Below, piece after piece: positions 1 to 9,182 of a DNA stretch of 57,585 bases (the stretch's first letter is position 1; every line of letters starts with the position of its first letter). A program made the position numbers and the translations under genes. The stretch lies in assembly GCA_003144275.1 (NCBI GenBank), contig NJBF01000030.1, positions 1-57,585 on the forward strand. The letters run 5' to 3'. Origin of the DNA: Candidatus Heimdallarchaeota archaeon B3_Heim (lineage in GTDB: Archaea; Asgardarchaeota; Heimdallarchaeia; Hodarchaeales; Hodarchaeaceae). Under the pieces are notes generated by a model that did not search any database, was not told where the DNA came from, and saw nothing but the letters and a program-made list of their open reading frames with translations.

Positions 1-2
1 GA

Positions 3-965
3 ACCATCCGCTATGTCGGATTGCCCAGATTCAAGAAAAAAGGCAAGTGTAAGGACAGCTTTCGATTAACCGGAGTAATTCATCTCGTTCCAAAAGTAAA
101 ACAGATCCAATTACCTCGTTTGGGTAAATTACGGCTAAAAGAAAGACCAAATTTACTCTCGTCGGCACGAATACTGAGTGTCACGGTTTCTCGGACTGCA
201 AATCGCTGGTATGTGGCTCTTACCGTGAAAGAGGAACAACCTGATCGGAAACCAAACGGGGGCCCACTCGTTGCGTTGGATAAAGGATTATCTGTCTTTG
301 CAACCTTATCTTCTGGAAATCCAATCGCACGCCCTAAATTTCTCCTCCAGCAAGCTCGGAAACAGCGTCGCTTATCGAAGGCGCATTCGCGGAAACTTAA
401 AGGCTCAAATAATAAACGGAAGTCTACCCTCCGCTTAGGGCGATTCTATCGGCGAATCACCAACCAACGGCATAATTTTTTGCATCAAACCTCAACTTAT
501 CTGGCTAAAAACCACAGCGTGATAGTTACTGAGGATTTACATGTCAAAGGATTAATGCAAAATAAAAAGCTTAGTAAATATTGGGCCGATCTTTCACATG
601 GGACATTTCAACGTTTCCTAGCGTATAAGGCTCCTTTATATGGCTCTAAGGTGATTGTGATCGATCGCTGGTTTCCTTCCTCGAAATTATGCTCGAATTG
701 CCTGTATTACCGTCGGGATCTGACGTTAGCTGATCGAATTTTTCATTGCCCGTTATGTGGGTTGGTATTAGATCGCGATCAGAATGCCGCGTTCAATGTA
801 GCCAATTATTATACTATCTATCAGTTCCTACTCTTTCCGGTCGCCGAGAGTTCTGCGGAGACCCTAAATGCCTGTGGAGAGGTGGCAAGACCTGCATTTC
901 AGCAGGCACGCGTCGATGAATCAGGAAGAACAGCTCCAAGGACTGTTTGTAATAATTTTTCCTAA
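3..965 (+). CDS. tnpB: TnpB RNA-guided endonuclease (IS200/IS605-type OrfB), 5' end outside the window
   Basis: TnpB proteins are RNA-guided DNA nucleases of IS605/IS1341-type elements. The frame is open to the left edge; its first visible residues (TIRYVGL) align with residues 107-113 of the complete copy at 21578-22858, so about 106 residues lie outside the window or are missing. The two copies are about 88% identical over the shared part. The RuvC-like residues are visible: Asp in VALDKG, Glu in IVTEDL and Asp in DRDQNAA, with a zinc ribbon CSNC...CPLC between the last two. No TnpA transposase is seen, so the element may depend on one elsewhere. The TTG at position 21 is not a credible start because the homology continues upstream of it. 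Confidence 0.93.
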   Translation, partial: TIRYVGLPRFKKKGKCKDSFRLTGVIHLVPKVKQIQLPRLGKLRLKERPNLLSSARILSVTVSRTANRWYVALTVKEEQPDRKPNGGPLVALDKGLSVFATLSSGNPIARPKFLLQQARKQRRLSKAHSRKLKGSNNKRKSTLRLGRFYRRITNQRHNFLHQTSTYLAKNHSVIVTEDLHVKGLMQNKKLSKYWADLSHGTFQRFLAYKAPLYGSKVIVIDRWFPSSKLCSNCLYYRRDLTLADRIFHCPLCGLVLDRDQNAAFNVANYYTIYQFLLFPVAESSAETLNACGEVARPAFQQARVDESGRTAPRTVCNNFS

Positions 966-1006
966 TTATTCTTAACCGTCCAATTTGGGTAAGTCTATCA
1001 GAACGG
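870..1006 (+). ncRNA. Candidate omega-RNA 3' part and right end of the first TnpB element
   Basis: TnpB guide RNAs usually overlap the 3' end of tnpB and run out through the right end of the element. Here a hairpin (CCTGC, loop ATTTCA, GCAGG) lies at 891-906 inside the gene. Sequence beyond the stop codon is still shared with the other copy up to CAGAACGG at about 1006, where similarity stops abruptly. The 16-20 bases after 1006 would then be the guide. RNA boundaries are inferred, not seen. Confidence 0.5.
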
Positions 1007-1044
1007 ATGTATTCACTCGTGACATCATTCTGAACGCGAGGCTT

Positions 1045-2481
1045 TCACTCCTCCATTACTATAGGGTCATGTGATTTTCTTAATAATGAGATACCAGCCC
1101 CAAGCAACGCAAAGAGAGCAAAAATTAAATAAGTTGACTCCAAGCTTTGATAATAGCTCGAAGTGAAAATCAGTCCACTAGAAATTTCATCAGGATTATG
1201 CATCAAATAAAACAAGCTAAAAAACGCTGATGTTAGTGTTGTACCCAGAGTAAATCCAATATTACGAGATAGACCTATTAAACCCGATACCACACTTACG
1301 TCTTTTGTTGGAGCAGCATTCATTACAGAGGTTCCATTAGAAACTGTAAATGTAGTTAATGCTCCAGCTGATAAAGCGACTAAAGGAACTACGATATATA
1401 GTTCCAAATTAATTGTTAAAGCTAAAAGAAAGACAAAAAAACTGAGAAAAAATGCACCAAAAGATGCTAACTTCCGAATATCTATTTTTTCTGCAAATAA
1501 ACCAGCAACAGGGCCCATAATTGCCATAGCAATCGGAGGTACAATCATAAGAATTCCTGTTTGGGATTGTGAAAACATTTGGACTTCTTGGTAAAAGAAG
1601 GGTAAGAGAAAAACCATTCCGTAATAGACCATATAACAGAGAAAAGAAGAAAATATACCTGCTAAGATCGTTCTATTCTTCATAATTTTTATTGAAATCA
1701 TGGGCTTAGGATTTCTTATTTCCAAATAAACGAATGCTACTCCAAAGAATATCGCGGTAATAATCAGAAATCCTCCAATTAAATTATCCTTAAAGATAAT
1801 TAAAACTCCACCAACAAAAGAGAATGCAGTGATAATGAAAAATATCATTCCTATGTAATCTATCTTTATATTTGGTTTGCGAGGTGTTTCTGGGATTTGT
1901 CGATGTACTAAAAGAATCCCGACTAACCCTATAGGTACATTGATTAGAAAAATACTTGTCCAACCAATGTATTCGGAAAGAAAACCTCCCAAGACAGGCC
2001 CGGATGAGAGCGCTGATGCAACTACTAATGAGTTTAATCCGATTGCCCGTCCTCGTATTGATGGTTCGACGTACGTAATAACCAACGCTAGCCCATTCGC
2101 AGTTAGTCCAGCCCCTCCTATAGCTTGAATGACCCGAGCAAAAACTAACATTTCCAAAGTGATTGATACGGCACATAATACCGAACCAAGAATGAATAAT
2201 CCCATACCAATCTGAAACACTATTTTACGTCCATAATTGTCTCCTAGCATACCAGCAATCCCGATAAAGCAAGAAATGACTAATAAATACGCAATAACAA
2301 TCAGACGTATCCCCTCCATATTTGTGTCCAAAGCATTCGCGATGGTTACTAATGAAACATTAACTATGGAACCATCCATCGCCGACATAAAAGTGCCAAT
2401 TGCAGTAATCGGCAAAATTAATTTTAATGGGATTATTGTCGATTCTGATTTATCTGAATCGGGATGAGGTTCTGTATGCAT
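1045..2481 (-). CDS. MFS multidrug exporter, DHA2 (EmrB/QacA-like) family
   Basis: Probable proton-driven drug or metabolite exporter in the cytoplasmic membrane. The 478 residues are almost entirely hydrophobic segments, consistent with the 14-helix DHA2 group. Helix 1 carries the family signature FMSAMDGSIVNVSL, and the loop after helix 2 has the MFS motif A-like GDNYGRKIVF. The protein starts at ATG 2481 with a polar 20-residue N-terminus. It is transcribed away from the methionine aminopeptidase gene, with a 185-bp gap between them. Its 3' end lies about 40 bp from the right end of the TnpB element. The substrate cannot be told from sequence. Confidence 0.9.
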   Translation of the reverse strand: MHTEPHPDSDKSESTIIPLKLILPITAIGTFMSAMDGSIVNVSLVTIANALDTNMEGIRLIVIAYLLVISCFIGIAGMLGDNYGRKIVFQIGMGLFILGSVLCAVSITLEMLVFARVIQAIGGAGLTANGLALVITYVEPSIRGRAIGLNSLVVASALSSGPVLGGFLSEYIGWTSIFLINVPIGLVGILLVHRQIPETPRKPNIKIDYIGMIFFIITAFSFVGGVLIIFKDNLIGGFLIITAIFFGVAFVYLEIRNPKPMISIKIMKNRTILAGIFSSFLCYMVYYGMVFLLPFFYQEVQMFSQSQTGILMIVPPIAMAIMGPVAGLFAEKIDIRKLASFGAFFLSFFVFLLALTINLELYIVVPLVALSAGALTTFTVSNGTSVMNAAPTKDVSVVSGLIGLSRNIGFTLGTTLTSAFFSLFYLMHNPDEISSGLIFTSSYYQSLESTYLIFALFALLGAGISLLRKSHDPIVMEE

Positions 2482-2666
2482 AGGTTGACCTTCGGTTTTA
2501 AACTAAAAAATGTGAAAAAGTTGATGATAAGCTTGGGAGTATAAAGTTTTCCTCTATTAGTGCTTGAGAGCAATTCAGTGAGAAAGCTTCCCGTCTTAAA
2601 TCAGAACATAGCTATTTTGAATGAAATATGAAGAACCATCCATTGTCTTAATCTGGGGCAAATCTT

Positions 2667-3572
2667 ATGTCTTGGTCCAAAGTAGAGCTACACGACTTAC
2701 AGTTGGCTGGTAAAATAGCCCATTTAACATTAGATCAAATTGAAAAGATAATCCAACCAGGTTTAGAAATTGCTAAGCTCTACGATTTGATTGAGTTATA
2801 TATCACCAAAAAAGCTGATCTTGCTTTTCCACCCAATATTTCAGTTGATCATTGTGCAGCTCATGATTCCGCCTCAATAAATGAAACGAGGGTTTTATCT
2901 AAAAAAGCTCTTGTTAAAGTTGATATTGGGGCGAATGTTAATGGTATGCTCTCTGATACCGCCCGAACTTTCAGTCTTGATGGTAAACATTCTCGTTTAA
3001 TCAAGGCCTCAAAAGATGCTCTACAAGCTGCAATTCAGATTATTAAACCTGGTTTACGAGTAAATGAAATTGGAGCTGCTGTCCAAGACACAATTGAGGC
3101 TTTGGGGTTCAAACCTATCGCAAATTTAACAGGTCATGAACTTGAAAAAGGTCATTTACATTCAGGACTATCTATTCCAAGCGTAATATCCATGCCATTT
3201 GCCAAAAGAGCCAAATTAAAACCAGGTATGATCTTAGCGATTGAACCTTTTGCGACAAATGGTAAAGGAATGAATTCTGGTTATGTTGAAGATGCGCCAA
3301 GTCCGCCTCTAATCTTCTCTGCAAGAGGAAACCCGAAAACAGCGATAGGTAAACTCCTCGTTAAACGCTATGAAAAGGTTCCATTCTCACTCCGAAGTGC
3401 AGCTCGTTACTTGCAGGGTCAAAAAATTAAATTTCCATCCGACTTGGGAACAGTATTGAGCGGAGATAACTTTCATGGATACAGACCATTGGTTGAACGA
3501 ACTGGTGGGTTAGTAAGTCAGGCAGAACATACCGTTCTTGTCACTTCTAATGGTGGACGCATTATAACTTAA
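2667..3572 (+). CDS. map: Methionine aminopeptidase, type II (archaeal)
   Basis: Removes the initiator methionine from nascent proteins whose second residue is small. The 301-residue length matches archaeal MAP2 without an N-terminal extension. All expected ligands are visible: His62 (SVDHC), metal ligands Asp86 (KVDIGA), Asp97 (LSDTAR), His157 (TGHELEKGHLHSG), Glu193 (AIEPFAT) and Glu287 (AEHTVLV). The insert after the HELE-type motif is typical of type II enzymes. Start ATG 2667. The next genes include two hydrolases, DUF1028 and peptidase C69, whose presumed nucleophile is residue 2. Both would need this activity. Confidence 0.96.
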   Translation: MSWSKVELHDLQLAGKIAHLTLDQIEKIIQPGLEIAKLYDLIELYITKKADLAFPPNISVDHCAAHDSASINETRVLSKKALVKVDIGANVNGMLSDTARTFSLDGKHSRLIKASKDALQAAIQIIKPGLRVNEIGAAVQDTIEALGFKPIANLTGHELEKGHLHSGLSIPSVISMPFAKRAKLKPGMILAIEPFATNGKGMNSGYVEDAPSPPLIFSARGNPKTAIGKLLVKRYEKVPFSLRSAARYLQGQKIKFPSDLGTVLSGDNFHGYRPLVERTGGLVSQAEHTVLVTSNGGRIIT

Positions 3573-3590
3573 CACAAGAGTGGTAAGTTT

Positions 3591-4490
3591 TTAAAATAAC
3601 TCGGACATTTTTTTGAGAGAAATAGCTGGAGTACCCTTTTCAGTGATCAGGAAGTCATAGACAGATTTCCAAATTTTGGACTCTGGACTCCATTTATTTT
3701 CAAAATTATTGATTCCAAACCATGCCTCGAGAGCATCATTTTCAGACTGGCCCCATTTATCCTTGGAGGAGGCTTTCAAATAACCTAAATTCGTTAAAAC
3801 TGACTTTATATTTAATTCCACTTCCCCATCTATCTTTAATAAATTCTCGGGATCTTCTCTTGTCAAGAAAATCATGTCATAAATATTAAAGATTCGCTGC
3901 AATTCCTTGATGGGTTCAACATGTTCATCCACGCGTATATCGACTAATCGGTCGGTATACCCTCCATAACTTCCCCCCTCACGCACAACGAGGAGTGACG
4001 CGGATTGTTTCCCACGACGATCGCCCATCCCTTCTGCTCCACCGGCACTAAGACTGGCAAGTAATTTATCCGATAAATCAGCTTTTGTTGTTTCATAGGC
4101 TTTGGCCATCGATTCTACTGTTTCTTCACTTATGAGAATATTTCCCTGTACACTATAAGAATCACCGACAATATGACCAGCCCATTCAAAGCATTCTTTA
4201 CCTGTAAAAGCGTCTACTCCTCCTTTCGTATCGATAATCGCGACCTGACGATGTTCTTTGTCTTCATCAGCATTAATTAGTTTCTGAAGAACTTCCTTGG
4301 CTCCTAATCCTGAATTTAATAAGTCTAATCCGTTTGATCCATAACTCATGTTTGCCATTGCTTGGGTAGCTATTGCACCAACATTTACATTTGCCCATGG
4401 GACGATAGCTCCGACACATATGAACTTACTTTGGACTGCGACTCCCAGATCCCCTGTATTCTCATCAAATGCTACTATCGAAAATGTCAT
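3591..4490 (-). CDS. DUF1028 family Ntn-hydrolase-like protein
   Basis: Recognised by the conserved DUF1028 opening (MTFSIVAFD, then GVAVQSKF, GAIATQAMAN and GGVDAFTGKEC). The fold belongs to the N-terminal nucleophile hydrolases; Thr2 would become the N-terminus after Met removal. The physiological substrate of the family is not firmly known. The DUF1028 core fills roughly residues 1-215. The remaining 85 residues form a C-terminal part like the peptidoglycan-binding-like tail found in many members. It is convergent with map, with an 18-bp gap. Start ATG 4490 is fixed by the conserved N-terminus. Confidence 0.9.
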   Translation of the reverse strand: MTFSIVAFDENTGDLGVAVQSKFICVGAIVPWANVNVGAIATQAMANMSYGSNGLDLLNSGLGAKEVLQKLINADEDKEHRQVAIIDTKGGVDAFTGKECFEWAGHIVGDSYSVQGNILISEETVESMAKAYETTKADLSDKLLASLSAGGAEGMGDRRGKQSASLLVVREGGSYGGYTDRLVDIRVDEHVEPIKELQRIFNIYDMIFLTREDPENLLKIDGEVELNIKSVLTNLGYLKASSKDKWGQSENDALEAWFGINNFENKWSPESKIWKSVYDFLITEKGTPAISLKKMSELF

Positions 4491-4715
4491 TTAAATCTCT
4501 CCAAATGTATTTTTTAAGATAATCATTGCTTGAATTTGTCCTTGATATGTGAGATCAATTTTAATCTATCCCCCAGAATAGGTGAACATTGCCAATATAA
4601 TTGTACACTTATATGTGCGGGTTTCATTTCGCCTACCCTCTAAAGAGGAACATATCGGAATTATTTTTTCATCAACATGATTTTATGGCAACACAAAATA
4701 GTGTGAGGAATTTTC

Positions 4716-6023
4716 TTGTCAAATGGCACTCTCTCTGAATCGTTAAATCACTTAAAAGGATATCTTTTCTTTCTTACTGGCCAATGGGTGTCTATTCTTG
4801 GGTCTAATATCGTAAGATTTGGAATAATCTGGTATCTTACTGTTCAGACTGGAAGCCCATTAATCCTTGCCTTAGCTGCTTTTTTTGGTTTTGCTCCATT
4901 TATAATTGTGACTCCCATCTCTGGAGTATTCGTAGATCGATGGGATAGAAAAAAAATCATTATTTTCGTAGATTTCATGCAGGCATTTTTGACTGTAATT
5001 TTAATTTTGGCATTTGCTGGTTTATCGATACCAGAGTTCAATATTGCAATAAACTTCTCTGACAAAGAATTAATAGCCATAATTTTTGGAACAAGTATAA
5101 TTTTTGGGATATTTGGAGCATTCCATGCCGCAGCCGTTGATACGCTTCTCCCAATTATGGTTCCACAAGAGCATTTGAGTCGAGTAAATGGGATAAATTT
5201 TCTTGTGAATGGTGGCATCCAAGTAATTGGTCCCATTGTTGGAGCTTTTGCCTTGGGAATCATGCCGTTACAAGATTTATTTTGGTTAGATGTTATAACA
5301 TTCTTATTAGCAGTAATTCCAACTTTTCTTATATCCATTCCTAGCGTAAAACGTCAAAAAAAGCAAACAGAGGAAAAAACCTCTTTTAAAAGCGAATTTA
5401 ATGAGGGTGTTTCTTTTGTAAGGGCAACTAATGGGCTTTTAGCATTATTAGCGGTCTTTACTGCTGTCAATTTTTTCCTTTCTCCCGTCTTCTCACAGAT
5501 TCCTATCTTAGTATCAGAAATCCATCTTGGGAATGAGGAGGACCTGGCTTTTGTATTTGTTATGCAACAAATTGGTATGTTACTAGGATCGCTCCTCATG
5601 AGCTTTTGGAAAGGTTTTAAGAATAATGCAAAGGGTGTTGCTACAGGTTTATTCATAGGATATATGGGAATGTTTGCGATGGTGCTTGCCCCAATAGGAA
5701 ATTTCGTAGCATTAGGAGGAGGATTACTCATCACAGGTTTTGTTTTACCTCTGGCCAATGTTTCGAGTGAAACTATTTGGGCTAAGATTGTTCCCAAGGA
5801 TATTTTAGGAAGAGTGTACTCTGTCCGTAGAACTATTGCACAAATTTCTGCACCTGTGGGTATACTCCTCGGTGGACTGTTAGCAGAATTATTTGGTTTA
5901 GTGCTAATTCTTGGAATCTTTACAACGCTAGGGATCTTTCTTTTGATGTATGCATGGTTATTTACATCCTTTTCCCAAGTTGAACAATTAGCAGCAGAAT
6001 CTCCAACAGTTATGAATGAATAA
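4716..6023 (+). CDS. MFS transporter (MFS_3, enterobactin-exporter/macrolide-efflux type)
   Basis: A 435-residue permease with about 12 hydrophobic segments. The opening FFLTGQWVSILGSNIVRFGI and the loop DRWDRKK (motif A) match the MFS_3 efflux group, whose members export siderophores, macrolides or other amphiphiles. A central polar loop near residues 210-230 (KRQKKQTEEKTSFK) separates the two six-helix halves. Translation probably starts at TTG 4716, because GAGGAA sits 5 bases upstream and no ATG is in frame before the first helix. It is followed 45 bp later by the C69 peptidase on the same strand, a possible operon. Substrate unknown. Confidence 0.88.
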   Translation: MSNGTLSESLNHLKGYLFFLTGQWVSILGSNIVRFGIIWYLTVQTGSPLILALAAFFGFAPFIIVTPISGVFVDRWDRKKIIIFVDFMQAFLTVILILAFAGLSIPEFNIAINFSDKELIAIIFGTSIIFGIFGAFHAAAVDTLLPIMVPQEHLSRVNGINFLVNGGIQVIGPIVGAFALGIMPLQDLFWLDVITFLLAVIPTFLISIPSVKRQKKQTEEKTSFKSEFNEGVSFVRATNGLLALLAVFTAVNFFLSPVFSQIPILVSEIHLGNEEDLAFVFVMQQIGMLLGSLLMSFWKGFKNNAKGVATGLFIGYMGMFAMVLAPIGNFVALGGGLLITGFVLPLANVSSETIWAKIVPKDILGRVYSVRRTIAQISAPVGILLGGLLAELFGLVLILGIFTTLGIFLLMYAWLFTSFSQVEQLAAESPTVMNE

Positions 6024-6068
6024 GAAAGATAAAATAGTCCATCAAGAGTATGAAAAAAATGATGGTCA

Positions 6069-7220
6069 ATGTGTGATACTTTTGTAGCATTATCCCAAGC
6101 AACTACTGACGGCTCGGTAATATTCGGTAAAAATAGTGATCGTCCCTACTCTGAAATACAGAATATTACTTATTACCCCCATGATGAGCATAAAGAGACA
6201 GAGATTCAATGTACATATATTAAGATCCCACAAGTTGAAGAAACGAATGCAGTATTGCTTTCTCAACCTTATTGGATGTTTGGGGCAGAAATGGGTGCAA
6301 ATGAGCATGGAGTTGTTATTGGTAATGAAGCTGTTTGGACTCGTGAGCCACTTGGTCCACCCGCTCTCTTAGGAATGGATTTACTTAGACTTGCTCTAGA
6401 ACGTTCTCAAACTGCTAGTAATGCACTAGAGACCATTGTCGAATTATTGGAACGGTATGGTCAGGGAGGAGCATGTGCAGAAAATGATTCCTCCTTAAAT
6501 TATCATAACTCATTTCTATTAGCGGATCGATCAGAAGCTTGGGTATTAGAAACAGCTGGAAAATGGTGGGTGGCAGAGCGAGTTAAAGAACCAACAAGAA
6601 ACATTTCCAACAATTTATCTATTAGGACAGATTATGATTTAGCTGCAGCTGGACTTGTTGATTATGCAAGGGAGAAAGGCTTCTCTGAAACAACTAAACC
6701 TTTTGATTTTGCTAAAGCATTTGAGATCAACTGGAGAGAATGCAGTCCATATTCTCGGGAAGGAATAGGAAGGAGAATATTACAAGATAAGGCTGGAAAC
6801 ATATCTCCTTTAACTATAATGAAATTATTACGGAACTGTGAAGCAGGTATCTGTATGCATGGAGGTTTTAGGAGTACTGCATCCATGGTTTCCCAGCTAT
6901 TTTCTTTAGAAATCGATATCCATTGGATGACTGGAACACCTCATCCATGTAAGAGTATGTTCAAGCCAATTACTTTTCCCATATCTTCACTCACGCCTTA
7001 TCAGCCAGCAACAAATTCTCCTGACCAAAACTCAATATGGTGGGCTCATACACAATTATCAGAAACAAAACCAGCCAGATTGCCAAATTGGGAAAAAAAG
7101 GAAATGGAAATTCATTCAAAGATTCAATCTGCAAACGATGAACAATTTAAAGCCATTAGTAAACAAGCTTTCACGATAGAACAAGAAAAGTATCTGTCCC
7201 TAATTCAAAATTCCTTCTGA
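6069..7220 (+). CDS. Peptidase C69 / secernin-like dipeptidase
   Basis: Ntn-type dipeptidase family. Residue Cys2 (MCDTFVAL) is the presumed nucleophile exposed after Met removal, followed by the family signature DGSVIFGKNSDRP. Further family blocks are present: GANEHGVVIGNEAVW, LGMDLLRLALERS, and AWVLETAGKWWVAERV. At 383 residues it is in the range of secernins. No signal peptide is present, so it should act in the cytosol. ATG 6069 is the only start that leaves Cys at position 2. It may be cotranscribed with the MFS gene upstream, which could suggest peptide or peptidomimetic turnover; that link is inference. Confidence 0.92.
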   Translation: MCDTFVALSQATTDGSVIFGKNSDRPYSEIQNITYYPHDEHKETEIQCTYIKIPQVEETNAVLLSQPYWMFGAEMGANEHGVVIGNEAVWTREPLGPPALLGMDLLRLALERSQTASNALETIVELLERYGQGGACAENDSSLNYHNSFLLADRSEAWVLETAGKWWVAERVKEPTRNISNNLSIRTDYDLAAAGLVDYAREKGFSETTKPFDFAKAFEINWRECSPYSREGIGRRILQDKAGNISPLTIMKLLRNCEAGICMHGGFRSTASMVSQLFSLEIDIHWMTGTPHPCKSMFKPITFPISSLTPYQPATNSPDQNSIWWAHTQLSETKPARLPNWEKKEMEIHSKIQSANDEQFKAISKQAFTIEQEKYLSLIQNSF

Positions 7221-7299
7221 GAATCATATGAAAATGAGAATTCGAATTTACATCAAGGATAAGGTCAAATTTTAAAAGGGAGGTATTAAAGTTTAATTC

Positions 7300-8118
7300 A
7301 TGGTTACTTCTGATTTCATCCCGTTTCTCTCTCCATCTCGGCCATTTGTCATGGCTCATCGAGGTGACCAAACTGTATCACCAGAAAACTCCTTATTGGC
7401 ATTAAAAAATGCCAGTTTATTGGAAATTGATTTTATTGAAACAGATATCAGATTAACCAAAGATCAAGAATTGATACTTTTTCATGATGATACTTTGGAT
7501 CGTACTACAAATGCCTCTGGTCGCATGATTGATTTTACTCTTGATCAGCTAGAAAAAAAGGTTGACTTAGGATATCGTTTCACTCTTGATGAAGGAAAAA
7601 CTTTTCCTTGTCGGGGAAAAGATTGGCGTGTGGTTACGCTACGGCAAGCATTTAGAATATTTCCAGACGTGCGTTTCAATCTAGACATAAAAAACTCCGA
7701 ACCTGAAGCTCCTTGCTTATTAGCAGAATTAATTACTGAATTCGGCCGTGAGAGTAGTATTCTTGTGGGATCTTTTCATCATGAGCAAATTGTGAAATTT
7801 AGAAAACTTTTACCTAATGTTCCAACTGCTGCATCTCCTAAAGAGGTAAAGAATTTTGTTTTACGCCATAAATTTCGAATAAATCGACTAATCTCTCCAA
7901 AATATCTAGCACTTCAGGTTCCTGTTCACTATAATGGAAATCGTATAGTTACTCCCTCTTTGATTAAAGATGCTCATATGGGGAATATTGCCGTCCATGT
8001 CTGGACAATTAATGATCGACCGACAATGGAGTGGTTAATCGGGCTGGGAGTCGATGGAATATTTACTGATGATCCTTGGTTACTTTTAGAAGCCTTACAG
8101 GAGAAGAGCTTAATCTAA
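7300..8118 (+). CDS. Glycerophosphodiester phosphodiesterase family protein
   Basis: Hydrolyses glycerophosphodiesters to an alcohol and glycerol phosphate, here probably from lipid turnover. Family motifs occur in order on a TIM barrel: AHRGDQTVSPENS (catalytic His and Glu), IETDIRLTKD, LFHDDTLDRTT (second catalytic His), a central FNLDIKN and a C-terminal VHVWTINDRPTM with GVDGIFTDDP. The 272 residues show no signal peptide, so the enzyme is probably cytosolic. Start ATG 7300. An 80-bp gap separates it from the C69 gene. It is convergent with the alpha/beta hydrolase, 20 bp away. Confidence 0.93.
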   Translation: MVTSDFIPFLSPSRPFVMAHRGDQTVSPENSLLALKNASLLEIDFIETDIRLTKDQELILFHDDTLDRTTNASGRMIDFTLDQLEKKVDLGYRFTLDEGKTFPCRGKDWRVVTLRQAFRIFPDVRFNLDIKNSEPEAPCLLAELITEFGRESSILVGSFHHEQIVKFRKLLPNVPTAASPKEVKNFVLRHKFRINRLISPKYLALQVPVHYNGNRIVTPSLIKDAHMGNIAVHVWTINDRPTMEWLIGLGVDGIFTDDPWLLLEALQEKSLI

Positions 8119-8138
8119 AACGTAATATTCAAGGGATT

Positions 8139-8903
8139 TTACTGAGAATCAGGAATACTCTGCAAAAAATCAAGTAGTAACGTATTGAATTCATCCGTAC
8201 GCTCATTAGCGATACCATGATCTCCATCATAACTATAATATTGGGTATGAGTAGGTAGATGATCTCTAATCGTCTTAAAGACCATCTGAGGGGTCACAGT
8301 ATCCTTTAATCCATAGATCATTAAGATAGGGGCTTTAATTTCCGTCATTTGACGTAGATAGTCTTTATTTCTTCTTTTTTGGATTGCTGTACTGATGTAT
8401 GTAATGTCTTTTTGAAATCGTTTAACAATCGACCATGTGAGGGAGCTGGCAGATTTTTTCTTCTCCTCAGTCCGTTTTTCTTTTGCTAGGAAGTTCCATG
8501 AGCGAGTTGTCTTATGAATAAATGGACGAGGGCCGACTAACACTAATCCTTGAACGTTCTCAGGATACTGCAGACAATACTCAATGCATAGCGAAGCTCC
8601 AACCGAATAGCCAATCAGTACAGGTTTACTTTTGAGCTTAAGAACATCGGTTACCAAGTAGTGGATATCGTTAAGAATATCCTCGGTTTTGTTTTTTTCA
8701 ACGAATTTCCCCAGACTTGACTTGGCAAAACCGCGTAAATCAGGAGCAATCAAATGATAAATTGAATTTAATTTCGGATCATCTAGTTGCATCCCCCAAT
8801 GAGAACGAGAACTACCTAAATACCCATGTATAAACACAATCGGGGAACCTTTCCCACTTTCCTCATAAAATACTTGATAACCGTCACGAGTGAAGTAAGG
8901 CAT
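8139..8903 (-). CDS. Alpha/beta-fold hydrolase
   Basis: A 254-residue serine hydrolase. It shows the oxyanion-hole segment VFIHGYLGSSRSHWG, the Asp-Arg segment APDLRGFAKS, the nucleophile elbow LIGYSVGAS (Ser in GYSVG), the acid in YGLKDTVTP and the catalytic His in DGDHGI. The short all-helical cap between strands 6 and 7 (around residues 130-180) is rich in Lys. The family covers esterases, lipases and C-C hydrolases, so the substrate is not assignable. It is transcribed divergently from the OLD nuclease across a 279-bp gap. Confidence 0.9.
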   Translation of the reverse strand: MPYFTRDGYQVFYEESGKGSPIVFIHGYLGSSRSHWGMQLDDPKLNSIYHLIAPDLRGFAKSSLGKFVEKNKTEDILNDIHYLVTDVLKLKSKPVLIGYSVGASLCIEYCLQYPENVQGLVLVGPRPFIHKTTRSWNFLAKEKRTEEKKKSASSLTWSIVKRFQKDITYISTAIQKRRNKDYLRQMTEIKAPILMIYGLKDTVTPQMVFKTIRDHLPTHTQYYSYDGDHGIANERTDEFNTLLLDFLQSIPDSQ

Positions 8904-9182
8904 ATGATAGTGATTCCTTATCTGGTAACTGATGAAATAACTAGTAATTCTCCTTTTTTTTATATCTTTTTTTTTTCTTGGGGAGAGGAATCATTCTCCG
9001 ATTATGTTAGATAATCTTTAGTAGGTCAACAAGCTGATCGATTCTTAAATTCTCCTTTTTAGAAATACTTTTTAATGTGTAAAGCAGAGTACTCAGTAGT
9101 ATAGCACAAAAATACAGTCCTCTTACACTACAAGAATTAGAAGAAGTATCCAGTACCGATCTTAATCCCCCTTTGTGATACT

